From assembly GCA_001632425.1 (NCBI GenBank), contig KV425578.1, positions 400,822 to 411,289 on the forward strand: a stretch of DNA of 10,468 nt, read 5' to 3'. This DNA comes from Neolentinus lepideus HHB14362 ss-1. Lineage: Eukaryota > Basidiomycota > Agaricomycetes > Gloeophyllales > Gloeophyllaceae. Position numbers and translations under genes: made by a program. How positions within the stretch are numbered: position 1 is the stretch's first letter; each line of letters starts with the position of its first letter. Shown piece by piece: positions 1 to 8,067 of the stretch. The notes beneath the pieces were generated by a model that saw only the letters and a list, made by a program, of their open reading frames with translations, was not told where the DNA came from and ran no database searches.

Positions 1-490
1 TTAGAAACACCGAAAATGCGTTTTCGGAGGCTAGCGGCGCCTGAGGCCTATCACCGGGCTAGACCAGCTGTCCTTTTCGTGGACTCGGACGATAATCGGA
101 CGATAGTTTGACAGGTTCCTCCATGTCGGAGGACTTTGATGGTGCAATAAGACGGAACACCGGTGCCGAAGACGTAGGGAGAATGCAATAGAGATGATAA
201 ATGCCAAGGTAAACGCAAGACCTCACGCCGAGGTCTTCTTAGAATGCAATTTGGATGCAATGAGGCTTTGAGATGTGAGCTGTGAGGTAAAATTCACTGC
301 TGGAAATGAATATACAGGACACCTAAAGTACTAAGTGACCCGAAGTCTAAGAAACTGCTAAGTCTGAGATAGCCTAATGCTCCATGCGTCTACAATCAGA
401 AAATACAACCAAAAACACGCCGCCGAGTCTCGCTAAACTCCCAAGCCGCTTGCCAATCGTCCACCGCATACCGCTCTCATTCCGAAGCAC
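1..490. repeat. Degenerate dispersed repeat, copy 1
   Basis: This stretch aligns in order with 4355-4880. Shared anchors include the block around the word gaccagctgtcc (63-74 and 4430-4441), a small inverted repeat reading cctcc...ggagg (about 118-132), the words aagacctcacgcc and tttgagatgtga, cctaaagtactaagt (323-337) and ctcattccgaa near 477. Spacing is roughly kept, with small indels. It starts at the window edge, so the true left end is not visible. No open frame with a recognisable domain is present, and the short minus-strand frames that resemble each other between copies end quickly. Many differences between copies are transitions at CpG. The element class is unknown; it could be an LTR or a non-autonomous element. 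Confidence 0.75.
10..27. repeat. AT-cored hairpin, copy A of a four-member set
   Basis: A perfect 7-bp stem, ccgaaaa paired with ttttcgg around a 4-nt loop. The downstream sequence aggctag...ggcctatca is shared with the hairpins at 2456-2473 and 5530-5547, so the hairpin belongs to the repeat family and is not a chance palindrome. Function unknown. Confidence 0.7.
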
Positions 491-1340
491 TCTAGGCGGT
501 GATAGGCCCCGTTGGCTTCTGACCCCAGAAAATGTGATTTAGGGCGATTCCGCGCGCTTCATGGGAACGGCGACTTAGCGACTCAAAAGCGCACTGTCTG
601 TACTCTGCGCACTAGCAACCCTATGCACCAGCGACAAGGCTCTCGGCTCCTCAGCGCACTTAGAACGGCTCCTCGGTAGCTCGGACGTTTGAATGTCATT
701 CAATCGAGTCATCGGCATTTCGGCATGCGTGGGCCGGCGTTCTTACTGCAGTCTGAACCGAGGCGGTGTCTCAGGACGCCTTTCCATATGGCGTACAGCC
801 TGCCGTCACTTCGGATCAGCGCTAGTTCTATTGGCGCAACTTTCCTTATGCGTGCAGTGCGCATCGACACATGGCGCGACCACAGCTATCACGACACCAC
901 CGCACCACAGAGCGGCCCCGCCCTTTATCCCTCTTTCGGCAGTATCACGCTAGCATCGGCAGCATAGCCCGCCCCCAGATCATCGAAGAGGCGCGCTCTA
1001 ACGCAAAGTCAAGATGCACCCGACTGGCTCCTGTCCGCGGAATGGCGCGCGTGCTAGAGTTGGTTGCGCAGGGTATTGGTCGCAGAGCGCATGTGGATTA
1101 GGAGCAAGGCAGTACAGGTCGTATGGATGTGAGGCTGAGCAGAGGCACAACTCGCAGTAGTAGGTAGATAGGATCGGACACAGAGCAGTCGCTCTCTTGT
1201 ATTTAAGCCATTACTCTACTGTTTGTACAACAAGTTATCTTCACCACACTCTTCAGATTTCAAACTTGCGTCAGAGCTTCTTCTAAGTCTGTCTTGCGAC
1301 TCGCGTTTAGGTACTCTTGCATACCTCCAACTTCACCCAG
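491..1340. other. Gene-free stretch, probable decayed repeat
   Basis: No coding region is supportable. Several short frames overlap on the plus strand around 689-1101, but they have no family resemblance, no intron logic and low-complexity, Arg- and Ser-rich products typical of GC-rich noncoding DNA. The sequence has repeated short words such as gcgcac and ctcgg. Near its end there is a plausible core promoter (see 1199-1207). It may be part of a retroelement terminal repeat, but no terminal motif or partner copy could be fixed inside the window. Confidence 0.5.
1199..1207 (+). promoter_or_regulatory. Possible TATA-like element of a repeat
   Basis: The word gtatttaag is followed by pyrimidine-rich sequence (cttcaccacactcttcag at about 1240). 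This arrangement is seen in fungal retroelement promoters. No coding sequence follows, so the call rests on composition only and is weak. Confidence 0.2.
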
Positions 1341-1342
1341 AG

Positions 1343-1581
1343 ATAGCGACAGAGTACACCAGCGTAGTGTCGCTGTTCGTGAGCCATCCCTTATAAGTTC
1401 CTTTCTCCTAGACAGCCCCATGTGCTGTAGCGTAGCACTAACCAGAGTCCATATACATTCGAGTTAGAGATAGCGACTACAAATAGCGCTCCTCTATAGA
1501 GCATTGAAGACCACATAGCGCCGAGCAGGAGGAGCATCATATAGCGCCTACACAGCACCATGCACATAGCGCTACATAGCG
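1343..1581 (+). repeat. Cluster of seven ATAGCG hexamers
   Basis: The hexamer atagcg occurs at 1343, 1470, 1483, 1515, 1541, 1566 and 1576, often extended to atagcgcc, atagcgct or gatagcgac. Seven occurrences in 239 bp is far more than chance would give. Spacing is irregular (5 to 120 bp), so it is not a simple tandem array. Its meaning is unknown; protein-binding sites or remnants of a decayed satellite are possible. Confidence 0.6.
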
Positions 1582-1674
1582 TACAGCGTCGCCTTCAAAC
1601 CTCAGACTGCCGCCGAGTAGCGACTTGGCGCCAACCTACCTTTAGCCCCAACTATATGTCTCACCTACACCCAT

Positions 1675-1812
1675 CCCCTCCGAACTATAATACCCTTCGC
1701 TACCCCGGGCCTCGCAGCCATCTGACACCAAGGGCTTTGGTGTTTGCTTTGTGGTTGTGTCTACACTTTAGGTCTCATTTCCGCGGGTTCTGTCGTGTGT
1801 CTGTGCATATCA
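1675..1812. repeat. Repeat end module, copy 1
   Basis: This segment matches 5840-5988. The core, 1710-1764, is identical over 55 bp to 5885-5939. Flanks on both sides still align but with substitutions, mostly transitions and often at CpG. Inside the core lies a perfect hairpin, acaccaa-gggct-ttggtgt (1725-1743). Similarity stops near 1812, which corresponds to the position where the second copy abuts the P450 relic, so 1812 is probably a true element end. Element type not recognised. Confidence 0.8.
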
Positions 1813-2040
1813 GCGGGTCAGGAACCACCGCCTCAGGGAAGATCCTTCCATCTTGAGCCCGTACGGTGCCTTGGTGCATTTTGACGACTTGTGCTTGATG
1901 ATAATCGACTTGAACTTCATAAGGAGGGCTGACCGAGTGTTGCGACGGCGCCAGACCGAAATGGGGGCCCACGGCATCCTATCATACGATGACCAATGAA
2001 CGCCGAGGTATTGCAAGGTCAAACGGAAGGTAAGATCAGC
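1813..2040. other. Unrecognised sequence beside the repeat end
   Basis: Two overlapping minus-strand frames (1775-1972 and 1810-2022) give products of 65 and 70 residues with fairly balanced composition. They have no motif I can assign, and the shorter one runs into the repeat module. This could be a scrap of host or mobile-element coding sequence split by insertion of the repeat, or noncoding DNA. Not called as a gene. Confidence 0.3.
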
Positions 2041-2520
2041 TGGTTTGCATCAGGAAGGCCGATATGAGTGACTCAGCATGTATCGGTGCTTGATAGATGC
2101 ACCGAGTGCTGCCATTTGTCGCTGTGGGGTGAGTAGGCTGAGTTCCGGAGGTTCCAAGGATTGTCATATCATATGGAAGGGGCAGGGTGTTGAGTAAGCA
2201 TCGCCGATGCCATCGGTTCCATCATCCGAGCGCATAAGCAACATTCGACAACCTTGGAGTATCCTGAGTCATTGAATAGAGTCCCCTGTATAGCACCGGC
2301 AGGCATGCAGCGCAGCGAAGTGTCCAATGCTTGGTGGTGACGTCAGTATCTGGAGGTGCGTGTCCTCAGGGATCGCTGATGTATTGAGTCGTAGCTCGGT
2401 GAATGCTCGGAGATATGTCAGTGGTCTCGGTGCTTTCCGCATTGTGTCGAACACGCTGAAAACGTGTTTTCAGAGGCTAGTGACACTGGAGGCCTATCAG
2501 CAGTGGCCTGTGCATATGGA
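2041..2520. repeat. Degenerate repeat fragment related to 5100-5575
   Basis: The right end, from the hairpin at 2456-2473 through aggctag and ggcctatcag, clearly matches 5521-5575 and 1-52. The preceding part shares only scattered words with 5160-5520, such as gcaccgagtg, a ttccgaaggt-like word and several ctcgg/tcggag words, in the same order. It is therefore probably a strongly decayed copy of the right part of the family. No coding content recognised. Confidence 0.5.
2456..2473. repeat. AT-cored hairpin, copy B
   Basis: A perfect 8-bp stem, ctgaaaac with gttttcag around a 2-nt centre. Compared with copy A, the second stem pair changed from C:G to T:A on both sides, so pairing is kept. Both changes are CpG transitions, so methylation decay alone could also explain them. 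Confidence 0.65.
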
Positions 2521-3500
2521 CACTGTAGCTTACAGAGATTGTTCCCCCTGTCTGAGGTTTGAGATAGATCAGTTTCAGGAGTAGTTTCATTTTGTTAGCA
2601 TATGGCTCTTGGTTCATTTGTTTACCCAGTTGAGTACTTTAGTTGGACCTCCTGTAGGCAGACAAGGCAGGCAACAGGCAACCCAGTCAGTCCTCCCTGC
2701 ACAATCTAGTGTTCTCATCTCATTCCTGCATCTATCTCTGAGCTTCCTGTGTCTTGCATCCTTCCTCCGATCTCTGCGTCACTACGATAAGAGCACCGTG
2801 TCGCTATCATTGCTATCATTGCTATACATTGCTATACATTGCTATCTCACCAACTGCTAATAGGCGCGCTGTGTTGCACCTTGTCACTTTCCGATTGTGT
2901 TCTATTTTTAGCCTCCCATCGCTATTCCGTCACTATCCTTCTGCTTCCCGCTGATACGCTATGTGCGCGGATACACGGGGGAATCCGTATGCACAAGACG
3001 GGCACAAAGGTCGGTAGGCGATAAACAGAGTGCAAGCGATAGGCAGATGCGCTTGACCTCGGGGGTAAAACACCTAAACCTATGCTCTGCTAGATAGATG
3101 GGGGATGTCATCCGACTAGGGTTGGAAGGGTAGAATGGCCTATGGATATTCATGGGGTCGAGGACTGAAGTCGCGCGCACTGAGACACGGACACCACTTA
3201 GTAAGGTGGGAGGAAGGTGGACGAGATAGACTATGATCGTGGACACATGGGCCCTACTAAATGAAATGCATACTTGGATGCTACTGAGGCTTCTTACCTG
3301 AACCTAGCATGAAACCACTCGGGGCTGCTAGGGTCACTGATGAACGTTCGCGGACACTCAGGTCGCGGATACTTCTCTGGTGAAGCGGGGACGATGTCCA
3401 CTCGCGTAATAGACTAGACTAGGCTTGGATTAGCTTTGCTGGTTAGGGAACGACTCACCATGGACGAGTCAATAGATTAATTAGATGAGCTGCCTTAGAG
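2521..3500. other. Gene-free stretch with a short tandem repeat
   Basis: No coding region supported on either strand; the frames of 61 to 95 codons found here have no recognisable content. The middle (about 2690-2960) is pyrimidine-rich on the plus strand and contains the tandem repeat at 2803-2846. Around 3260-3290 the words tgcatacttggatgc and ctgaggctt resemble 230-265 of the dispersed repeat, so part of this may be another decayed copy leading to the hairpin at 3521. Confidence 0.45.
2803..2846 (+). repeat. Short tandem repeat, 9- to 10-bp unit
   Basis: Two copies of gctatcatt are followed by two copies of gctatacatt and a final partial gctatc. The unit lengthens by one base half way along, consistent with a point insertion followed by slippage duplication. 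Confidence 0.9.
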
Positions 3501-3520
3501 CACCAGAGACACTCAGAGAG

Positions 3521-3537
3521 TAAAAAACGTCTTTTTA
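3521..3537. repeat. AT-cored hairpin, copy C (degenerate)
   Basis: A 6-bp stem, taaaaa with ttttta around acgtc. It is followed by agaggtaag, which parallels agaggctag after copy B, and a cagagag word precedes it. It appears to be a further diverged member of the same family. Confidence 0.5.
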
Positions 3538-4354
3538 GAGGTAAGCACTGAGTTGTACAGAATGAGACTAGAGGGAGAGAACCCGCTACGAGCTAACGGG
3601 GGTGCGAACTTGTTCTCTCGCCCTTCTCCCTATCGCCTTTATCCTGTCTCCTTCAACAAGACTCCTTCACACCGCAAACCATCCCTAAGACTTCACCTGT
3701 CACGTCCATACCCTTGACCCCGAACGCGTAAGCGCATCCTCCCACCAATGACTCCTACACCCATCTGGTCCTGTCGTCGGTTAGGTGCACTCACATCCAC
3801 AACGCTCCTGAGGTGTCGAGGAAAGCTATGAGCCTCATGGTGTATCCTCTGCGGTCTTAGCCTCAACCGTCCTTTCACATCCGGTAATGCATGCTACCGA
3901 ACCGTTCATAGTAGTGGCGGGTCTTCAGCTACCCTTTTTGCGAGCACTTCCCTGGCCTGTCATTCCTGAAGAATAGGCCTCTACTATGTCTGTCGAGGGA
4001 TCAGCGGTCTCCCATGTGCCTTTGCGATGCCTGCTACAACATGGGTAGCGAACTGCCTTGATGGTGTCCTGTGTGTTACTACCCATCGGCCCCGCTGAGT
4101 CCGATGACCTGATACCATCTCGGTTGTTGGTATAGGATACACGTCGACCTCTGCTGTCCATGCGCTGACAGGCTACAACACACAACAACCACCAAAAACA
4201 CCTAGAAAATGCGGAGGGAACTCCGTCTAATAGTGTCAGCAGTCGAAGGGTAGACAGGTAAAGCTCGGGGGAGGTGAGGGATGAAAAACAACACAATGGA
4301 AGGCACCGTATCTCTCCTGTGAGTCGACCCAGATGCTCTATGCAACTCCTAACT
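3538..4354. other. Gene-free stretch
   Basis: No supportable gene. A minus-strand frame at 3925-4296 would encode 123 residues but shows no domain, no hydrophobic pattern typical of a folded protein family and no homologous context. The plus strand at 3600-3720 is pyrimidine-rich. Nothing else is recognised. Confidence 0.4.
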
Positions 4355-4880
4355 CTCTAAAACTCCGAAACTACACTTCTCGGCGCTGACTCGGCGCTTC
4401 TCAGAGGGTATTCGGTACTGGGCAAGACCAGCTGTCCGTCGGAAGGACTCGGAAGGGTGAAAGACGATAGCTCGGAAGGTTCCTCCACGCCGGAGGACTC
4501 TAGGACACAATAGAACGCAACGCGGATGCAGTAAGACACAGTAAGAACGCAATGGAGACAATATGACGCAATGGAAATGCAAGACCTCACGCCAAGGCCG
4601 ACTAGAATGCAATTTTGAACGCAGCAAGACTTTGAGATGTGAAAGGTGAAGTAAATTCGAGGGTGACCCATATGGTGGTCCGGAATGATCTCATGCGGGG
4701 TCCGAGAATACAGGGTGCCTAAAGTACTAAGTAACCCAAACGTCCGAAATCTACTAAGTCCGAAGCTCCTTCGTCTATCAAATCGTGCCATATGCAACAA
4801 ATGAGAATATACGTCCGAAAACATACCGCCACAGCACGCCATATGCCTAACCGAGTACCGCTATCATTCCGAAATATGCT
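4355..4880. repeat. Degenerate dispersed repeat, copy 2
   Basis: Direct-orientation partner of 1-490, with the same order of anchors: a decayed hairpin region near 4363, gaccagctgtcc (4430), ggttcctcc...ggaggact (about 4479-4500), aagacctcacgcc (4580), tttgagatgtga (4631), cctaaagtactaagt (4718) and tatcattccgaa (4862). It is slightly longer than copy 1 because of insertions near 4640-4700. The overlapping minus-strand frames here (up to 161 codons) are not conserved as protein between copies and are not called. Confidence 0.75.
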
Positions 4881-5575
4881 CGGTGCCTTAGAAACAACCG
4901 GTCCAAAGGAAAACCTTCCAAAATTGCTCCATCCGAAGTGTCGGCGCCCATGGATGACTTGTATGAGCTGACTCGCATCTTGAACATCGTAAGGATAGTC
5001 GACAAAGGTCCGCGATGGCATCGGAGCGGCAAGCAGGGTCCGCAGCACCTGAACTCGGTGCGTCCAATCGGCTCAGAGGTGCCGCATGGTCGAACGGAGG
5101 ATACGATCATCGCAAGCGCATAAGGAAGACTGGATACAGTCAACTCGGCATGGATAAGCTCGGGATAGAGGTGCCAAGAGCACCGAGTGTGGTGAAATTG
5201 CTGATGTCGGGGGGTTCCGAAGGTCCTGAATGCTGACTAGCCTTGCAACGTCCACATGGTGATGTTCTGGAGCACGTAGGAGGTCCGCCGATAACGTTGG
5301 TGCTGCTCTTGAGGTGCGTAATGGTCACTTGGTCATCTTCGGCATACAGTAAAAGCTCCGAGGATCTCCGAGGATGCGGTGGTGAAGTACTGAAACTCGG
5401 CGCTATGTCTAAGTGCGTCGGTTGTAGCAGGCGTATGGCTCGGAGCTCAGATATGAAGTACGTCGGAGCATGGAGATGTGTCGGAGGTGAATGGGAGTGG
5501 TGGAGTGCTCCGAGAAGTCATTAGAAACACCGAAAATGCATTTTCGGAGGCTAGCAGCGCCTGAGGCCTATCAGC
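4881..5575. repeat. Right part of the dispersed repeat
   Basis: Rich in ctcgg, ccgag and tcggag words, and ending in the palindrome at 5530-5547 plus ggcctatcag. Its last 55 bases closely match 1-52. It is probably one element continuous with 4355-4880. A 10-bp tandem duplication (ctccgaggat twice) lies at 5356-5375. No coding content is recognised among the short overlapping frames. Confidence 0.5.
5530..5547. repeat. AT-cored perfect palindrome, copy D
   Basis: An 18-bp perfect palindrome, ccgaaaatgcattttcgg. It differs from copy A by one base (cg to ca at the centre), which turned the hairpin into a complete palindrome. Flanks ttagaaaca and ggaggctag are the same as in copy A. Confidence 0.75.
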
Positions 5576-5839
5576 GCGTTGAGCGGATACATTCCACGTG
5601 ACCCTGTCCACGAGTCATCCGCAGATAGGCCTGATGTGCGATACTGTCCGCCACACCTAACTGTCCGTATACCCACAGACGCCTCACATCTGTCGCAGAC
5701 GAGGGTAGCTTTAGGTCATCGAAATGCCATTTTCTCCAGGCAGGATCATCCGGTGCATATCACCACTTCGCATCGCGGTATTTCTTGGTTTTTTTTTATA
5801 TATGTCGCATTTGTGGTTTGCGGTCTCGGCCCTATCCTT
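5576..5839. other. Gene-free stretch between repeats
   Basis: A plus-strand frame of 172 codons starts at 5579 and runs through the repeat module into the antisense of the P450 relic. It is explained by chance and is not called. A run of nine T followed by atatatat-like sequence occurs at about 5790-5805. Nothing else recognised. Confidence 0.4.
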
Positions 5840-5988
5840 CCATTTACTCCCTCCAAACTATCTATTACCCTTCGACTCCCTGGACCTCGCAGCCATCTGA
5901 CACCAAGGGCTTTGGTGTTTGCTTTGTGGTTGTGTCTACCTTTTAGGTCTCATTTCTGCAGGTTTCATCATGTGTTCGTGTTCATCAC
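5840..5988. repeat. Repeat end module, copy 2, truncating the P450
   Basis: Second copy of the module at 1675-1812, with the identical 55-bp core at 5885-5939 and the hairpin acaccaa-gggct-ttggtgt at 5900-5918. Similarity to copy 1 ends near 5987, immediately next to the last P450-like codons (5990-5998 on the minus strand). The junction therefore marks where the repeat, or a rearrangement at its end, interrupted the P450 gene. The other end of the element and any target-site duplication were not identified. Confidence 0.75.
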
Positions 5989-5989
5989 C

Positions 5990-7223
5990 GTGAATGACAT
6001 CATCTGCCATGGATGCACGTGGTACAGCTGGAAACCCCATTACCATGAAATGGACTGTTATATCAAAGTATTGGTGAGTGCACTCACCCATAGGTAAAAC
6101 AGGCTGCCAACACGTGAGCTCCTTTAGTATGGCATCAATGTACAGCAAGTCATCCCTATCAGAAAAGTTAGGCAATCTACCCCTTCCTACCACAGAGTCA
6201 AGTTCCGCCTGCGCTCGTCGCTGAGCTTTCAAATGCATGGCCATCACAATAAATACTTGTGCCATTGATACAGTCTCTGAACCTTAGTGTGCTTAACATT
6301 GGTGAAGGACAAGGCGCTCACTGTATCAGCTCCAGCTTTGTGATACCATTGATCAGTATCCCATGTATTTAACCGGTGAAACCATACCTCCATATGATGT
6401 TGCACCCATTTCCTTGATAAGGCTCTCCTGGTGCTCAGCATTCTGATCTGATGGAAGTTTCTGCAGCATTTTTGTGGCAATGCAGGGCCTTGCTGTTCCC
6501 GCCAGCTGAAAAAGAGGCTGCCATATTAGAAGTAGATCTTGGCTGACAATGTCCAAGAGCGCACTTACAAAAGCTTTCTTCATGGCTTCCATTGGCTTGT
6601 TCAGCATCTCTTCACCATCCCTCTTCCACTGTAAAGCTTTACGCTGGAATCCAGCTCCAGGGACCCATGCCGGAATATATTTCACTAATATGATGTGAGA
6701 TGACAGGAGACAGTAGTAGCATATCACTCACTGATAGGAAAATAATTGACGAGGAAGGTACCTGGTACTGCTACTGTAGAGAGACCCTCCATAGCCTTAT
6801 TGGATATCGCTATGTAGGGATCATCTCTGTCGAGCACGTCTAAGCCATATGTGGTCGCCATGATCATAGCAGTGAAGGCACTGGGTGACTCGAAAAATGC
6901 GGATGTTGCTTCCACTGAACCAAGGAATACCATGTGTTGACCCATTACGTTTACATGGATGACGTCCCCTGTAAAGGCCGGTTAGTATGTCTGGGAGAAC
7001 AATGCAGAAGCTACTGACCGTATTGCTTGAACCATCGGTCTAGCGTAAGTCACTGCGAGTCGGATGGTAGGTCGAGCAAATTTCCTATGAAAGGCTTGCC
7101 TTTCGGACCTGGAGGAAGAGATAGGCTTCGAAATCTGGATATTTTTCTCGTTGAATTATATAAACCCCAGAGCATCAACCCGATAAGCGAGCATAGCACA
7201 GTGTCCAGAGTTGACAAATTCAT
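5990..7223 (-). pseudogene. Truncated cytochrome P450 pseudogene (5' part)
   Basis: Remains of a microsomal heme-thiolate monooxygenase like those of mushroom P450 clusters. The start at 7223 gives a hydrophobic membrane anchor (about residues 8-22) and the proline-rich hinge LPPGPKGKPFIGN. Inferred introns are 6969-7018, 6685-6731, 6506-6568 (63 nt, open in frame), 6336-6387, 6256-6297 (uncertain) and 6028-6087. Later landmarks are VPGAGFQRKA, the I-helix AGADT, AQAELDSVVGRGRLPNFSDR and the K-helix region. Lesions: TGA for an expected Trp at 7050-7052; about 90 residues missing between AFFESPSAF and TAMIMATTYG, including the C-helix; a reading-frame break near 6256-6297; the ExxR arginine changed to Cys (codon 6110-6112, CpG to TpG type); and loss of everything after the DDVIH motif, including the heme-binding loop. 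It cannot encode a working P450. The subfamily is not certain. Confidence 0.9.
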
Positions 7224-7274
7224 TGCGTATCCAGGCTCGTACTGAACGGCAGTAATGCTTGGAAAAAAACATCT

Positions 7275-7283
7275 GTTTTTATT
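7275..7283 (-). promoter_or_regulatory. Possible TATA-like box of the P450 relic
   Basis: On the minus strand the word aataaaaac lies about 52-60 bases upstream of the P450 start codon at 7223. Spacing fits a fungal core promoter, but the word is common in AT-rich DNA. Confidence 0.25.
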
Positions 7284-7718
7284 CCTCTCGTCATTACGCA
7301 CTGATCACAGATCGGGAATATGGACATCTTTATGCGGAGTTCTGAGGTGTTCAGCGCTTGGATCCTGTACATCATCTAGACGCCATGTTCCGACGCGAAG
7401 TGTGGCTATCACAATATGTACTTACATTGCAGCCTCCCATGAGCCCGTGGCTAAACGCAAACATGGTCCTAAATTAGTCGTCATGAGCATTGGATCAAGA
7501 CAATATAGATGAGTATATCATTCACAGAATTGTACTAAAGCTGAGAGTGGCTTATGGATGGCGCCATCAGAGATTACAGGGCCAACTGGGAACAAGGTCT
7601 GTGGTGCACAAGCGCAGAAATCACAGGTTCGGGAGTGCAACATTAGATCCATCCACATAATAGAACTGTTATTGTACCGTACATTGAAAAGGGTCACAAT
7701 TCAACGCACTCCCCAAGT
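7284..7718. other. Intergenic region between the two P450 relics
   Basis: No coding content recognised on either strand and no P450-like segments found. It presumably holds the old promoter of the 5' P450 relic and the 3' flank of the C-terminal relic. Confidence 0.5.
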
Positions 7719-8067
7719 TCAACCTCGGGACTGAGTTTCATTTAGTGATCCGTGGAAAAGATCTGCCGTTTCGTGGGAACACGCTCTGATGGTACTCTCG
7801 AATAGGATGGCTGGCAAAAGGTTTGTGATGACGAAATCCATAGAGAAAAACAGATAACTCACGATATGATGCCCGGCAACATTACAGGCTGCAGCTCTAA
7901 CGTCAGAGCTCCCGCACGTCTATGCATTAGCGGACGTATGTCGAATGTAGCTAGAATCCATGAGATGACTGAATAGAGCGAGTCCTCGACGAAATAGCGA
8001 CCCGGGCATATTCTGGTAATGACATATCGGAAACATTTCACTAATTCTCAAAGCCGAAAGTTCTTGA
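7719..8067 (-). pseudogene. Cytochrome P450 C-terminal relic (heme-binding end)
   Basis: Minus-strand reading shows the end of a P450: TFGFE, then ICPGRYFVEDSLYSVISW, ILATFDIRP and LELQPVMLPG. The Cys in ICPG (codon about 8006-8008) is the heme thiolate ligand. A short intron (about 8013-8045) splits the heme loop, but its donor appears changed, and the glycine of FGFGR is replaced by Glu. A second intron starts at gtgagt next to 7860. After it, a tail reading TIRACSHETADLFHGSL is recognisable, out of frame by a small deletion, ending at TGA 7719-7721. Upstream of 8067 nothing P450-like is seen, so most of the gene is gone. It lies on the same strand between the transporter and the 5' P450 relic, so it is either a decayed tandem paralogue or the displaced end of the neighbouring gene. 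Confidence 0.85.

Noticed and set aside
689..1101. Overlapping plus-strand frames of 76-92 codons
   Set aside because: Three frames open at once is a GC-composition effect. Products are low in information and unlike known proteins.
3925..4296. Minus-strand open frame of 123 codons
   Set aside because: No motif, no family resemblance, no promoter or intron signals; compatible with chance.
4357..4842. Minus-strand open frame of 161 codons
   Set aside because: It lies inside the dispersed repeat. The corresponding part of copy 1 (1-490) is broken by stops and indels, and the product has no recognisable domain.
1..5575. CRISPR-like array from the repeated hairpins
   Set aside because: Only four copies, spaced by hundreds to thousands of bases, in a eukaryotic context, with no cas genes.
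5579..6097. Plus-strand open frame of 172 codons
   Set aside because: It crosses the repeat module and continues antisense to the P450 relic, so it cannot be one evolved gene.
6506..6568. Coding reading FVSALLDIVSQD within the P450 relic
   Set aside because: It resembles a P450 motif by chance. The segment has a gtaagt donor and a pyrimidine-rich tttttcag acceptor, and splicing it out joins the expected family sequence.
5990..8067. A single functional P450 spanning both relics
   Set aside because: The pieces are in the wrong order for one transcript. The gene also has a stop, a frame break and loss of the ExxR arginine.
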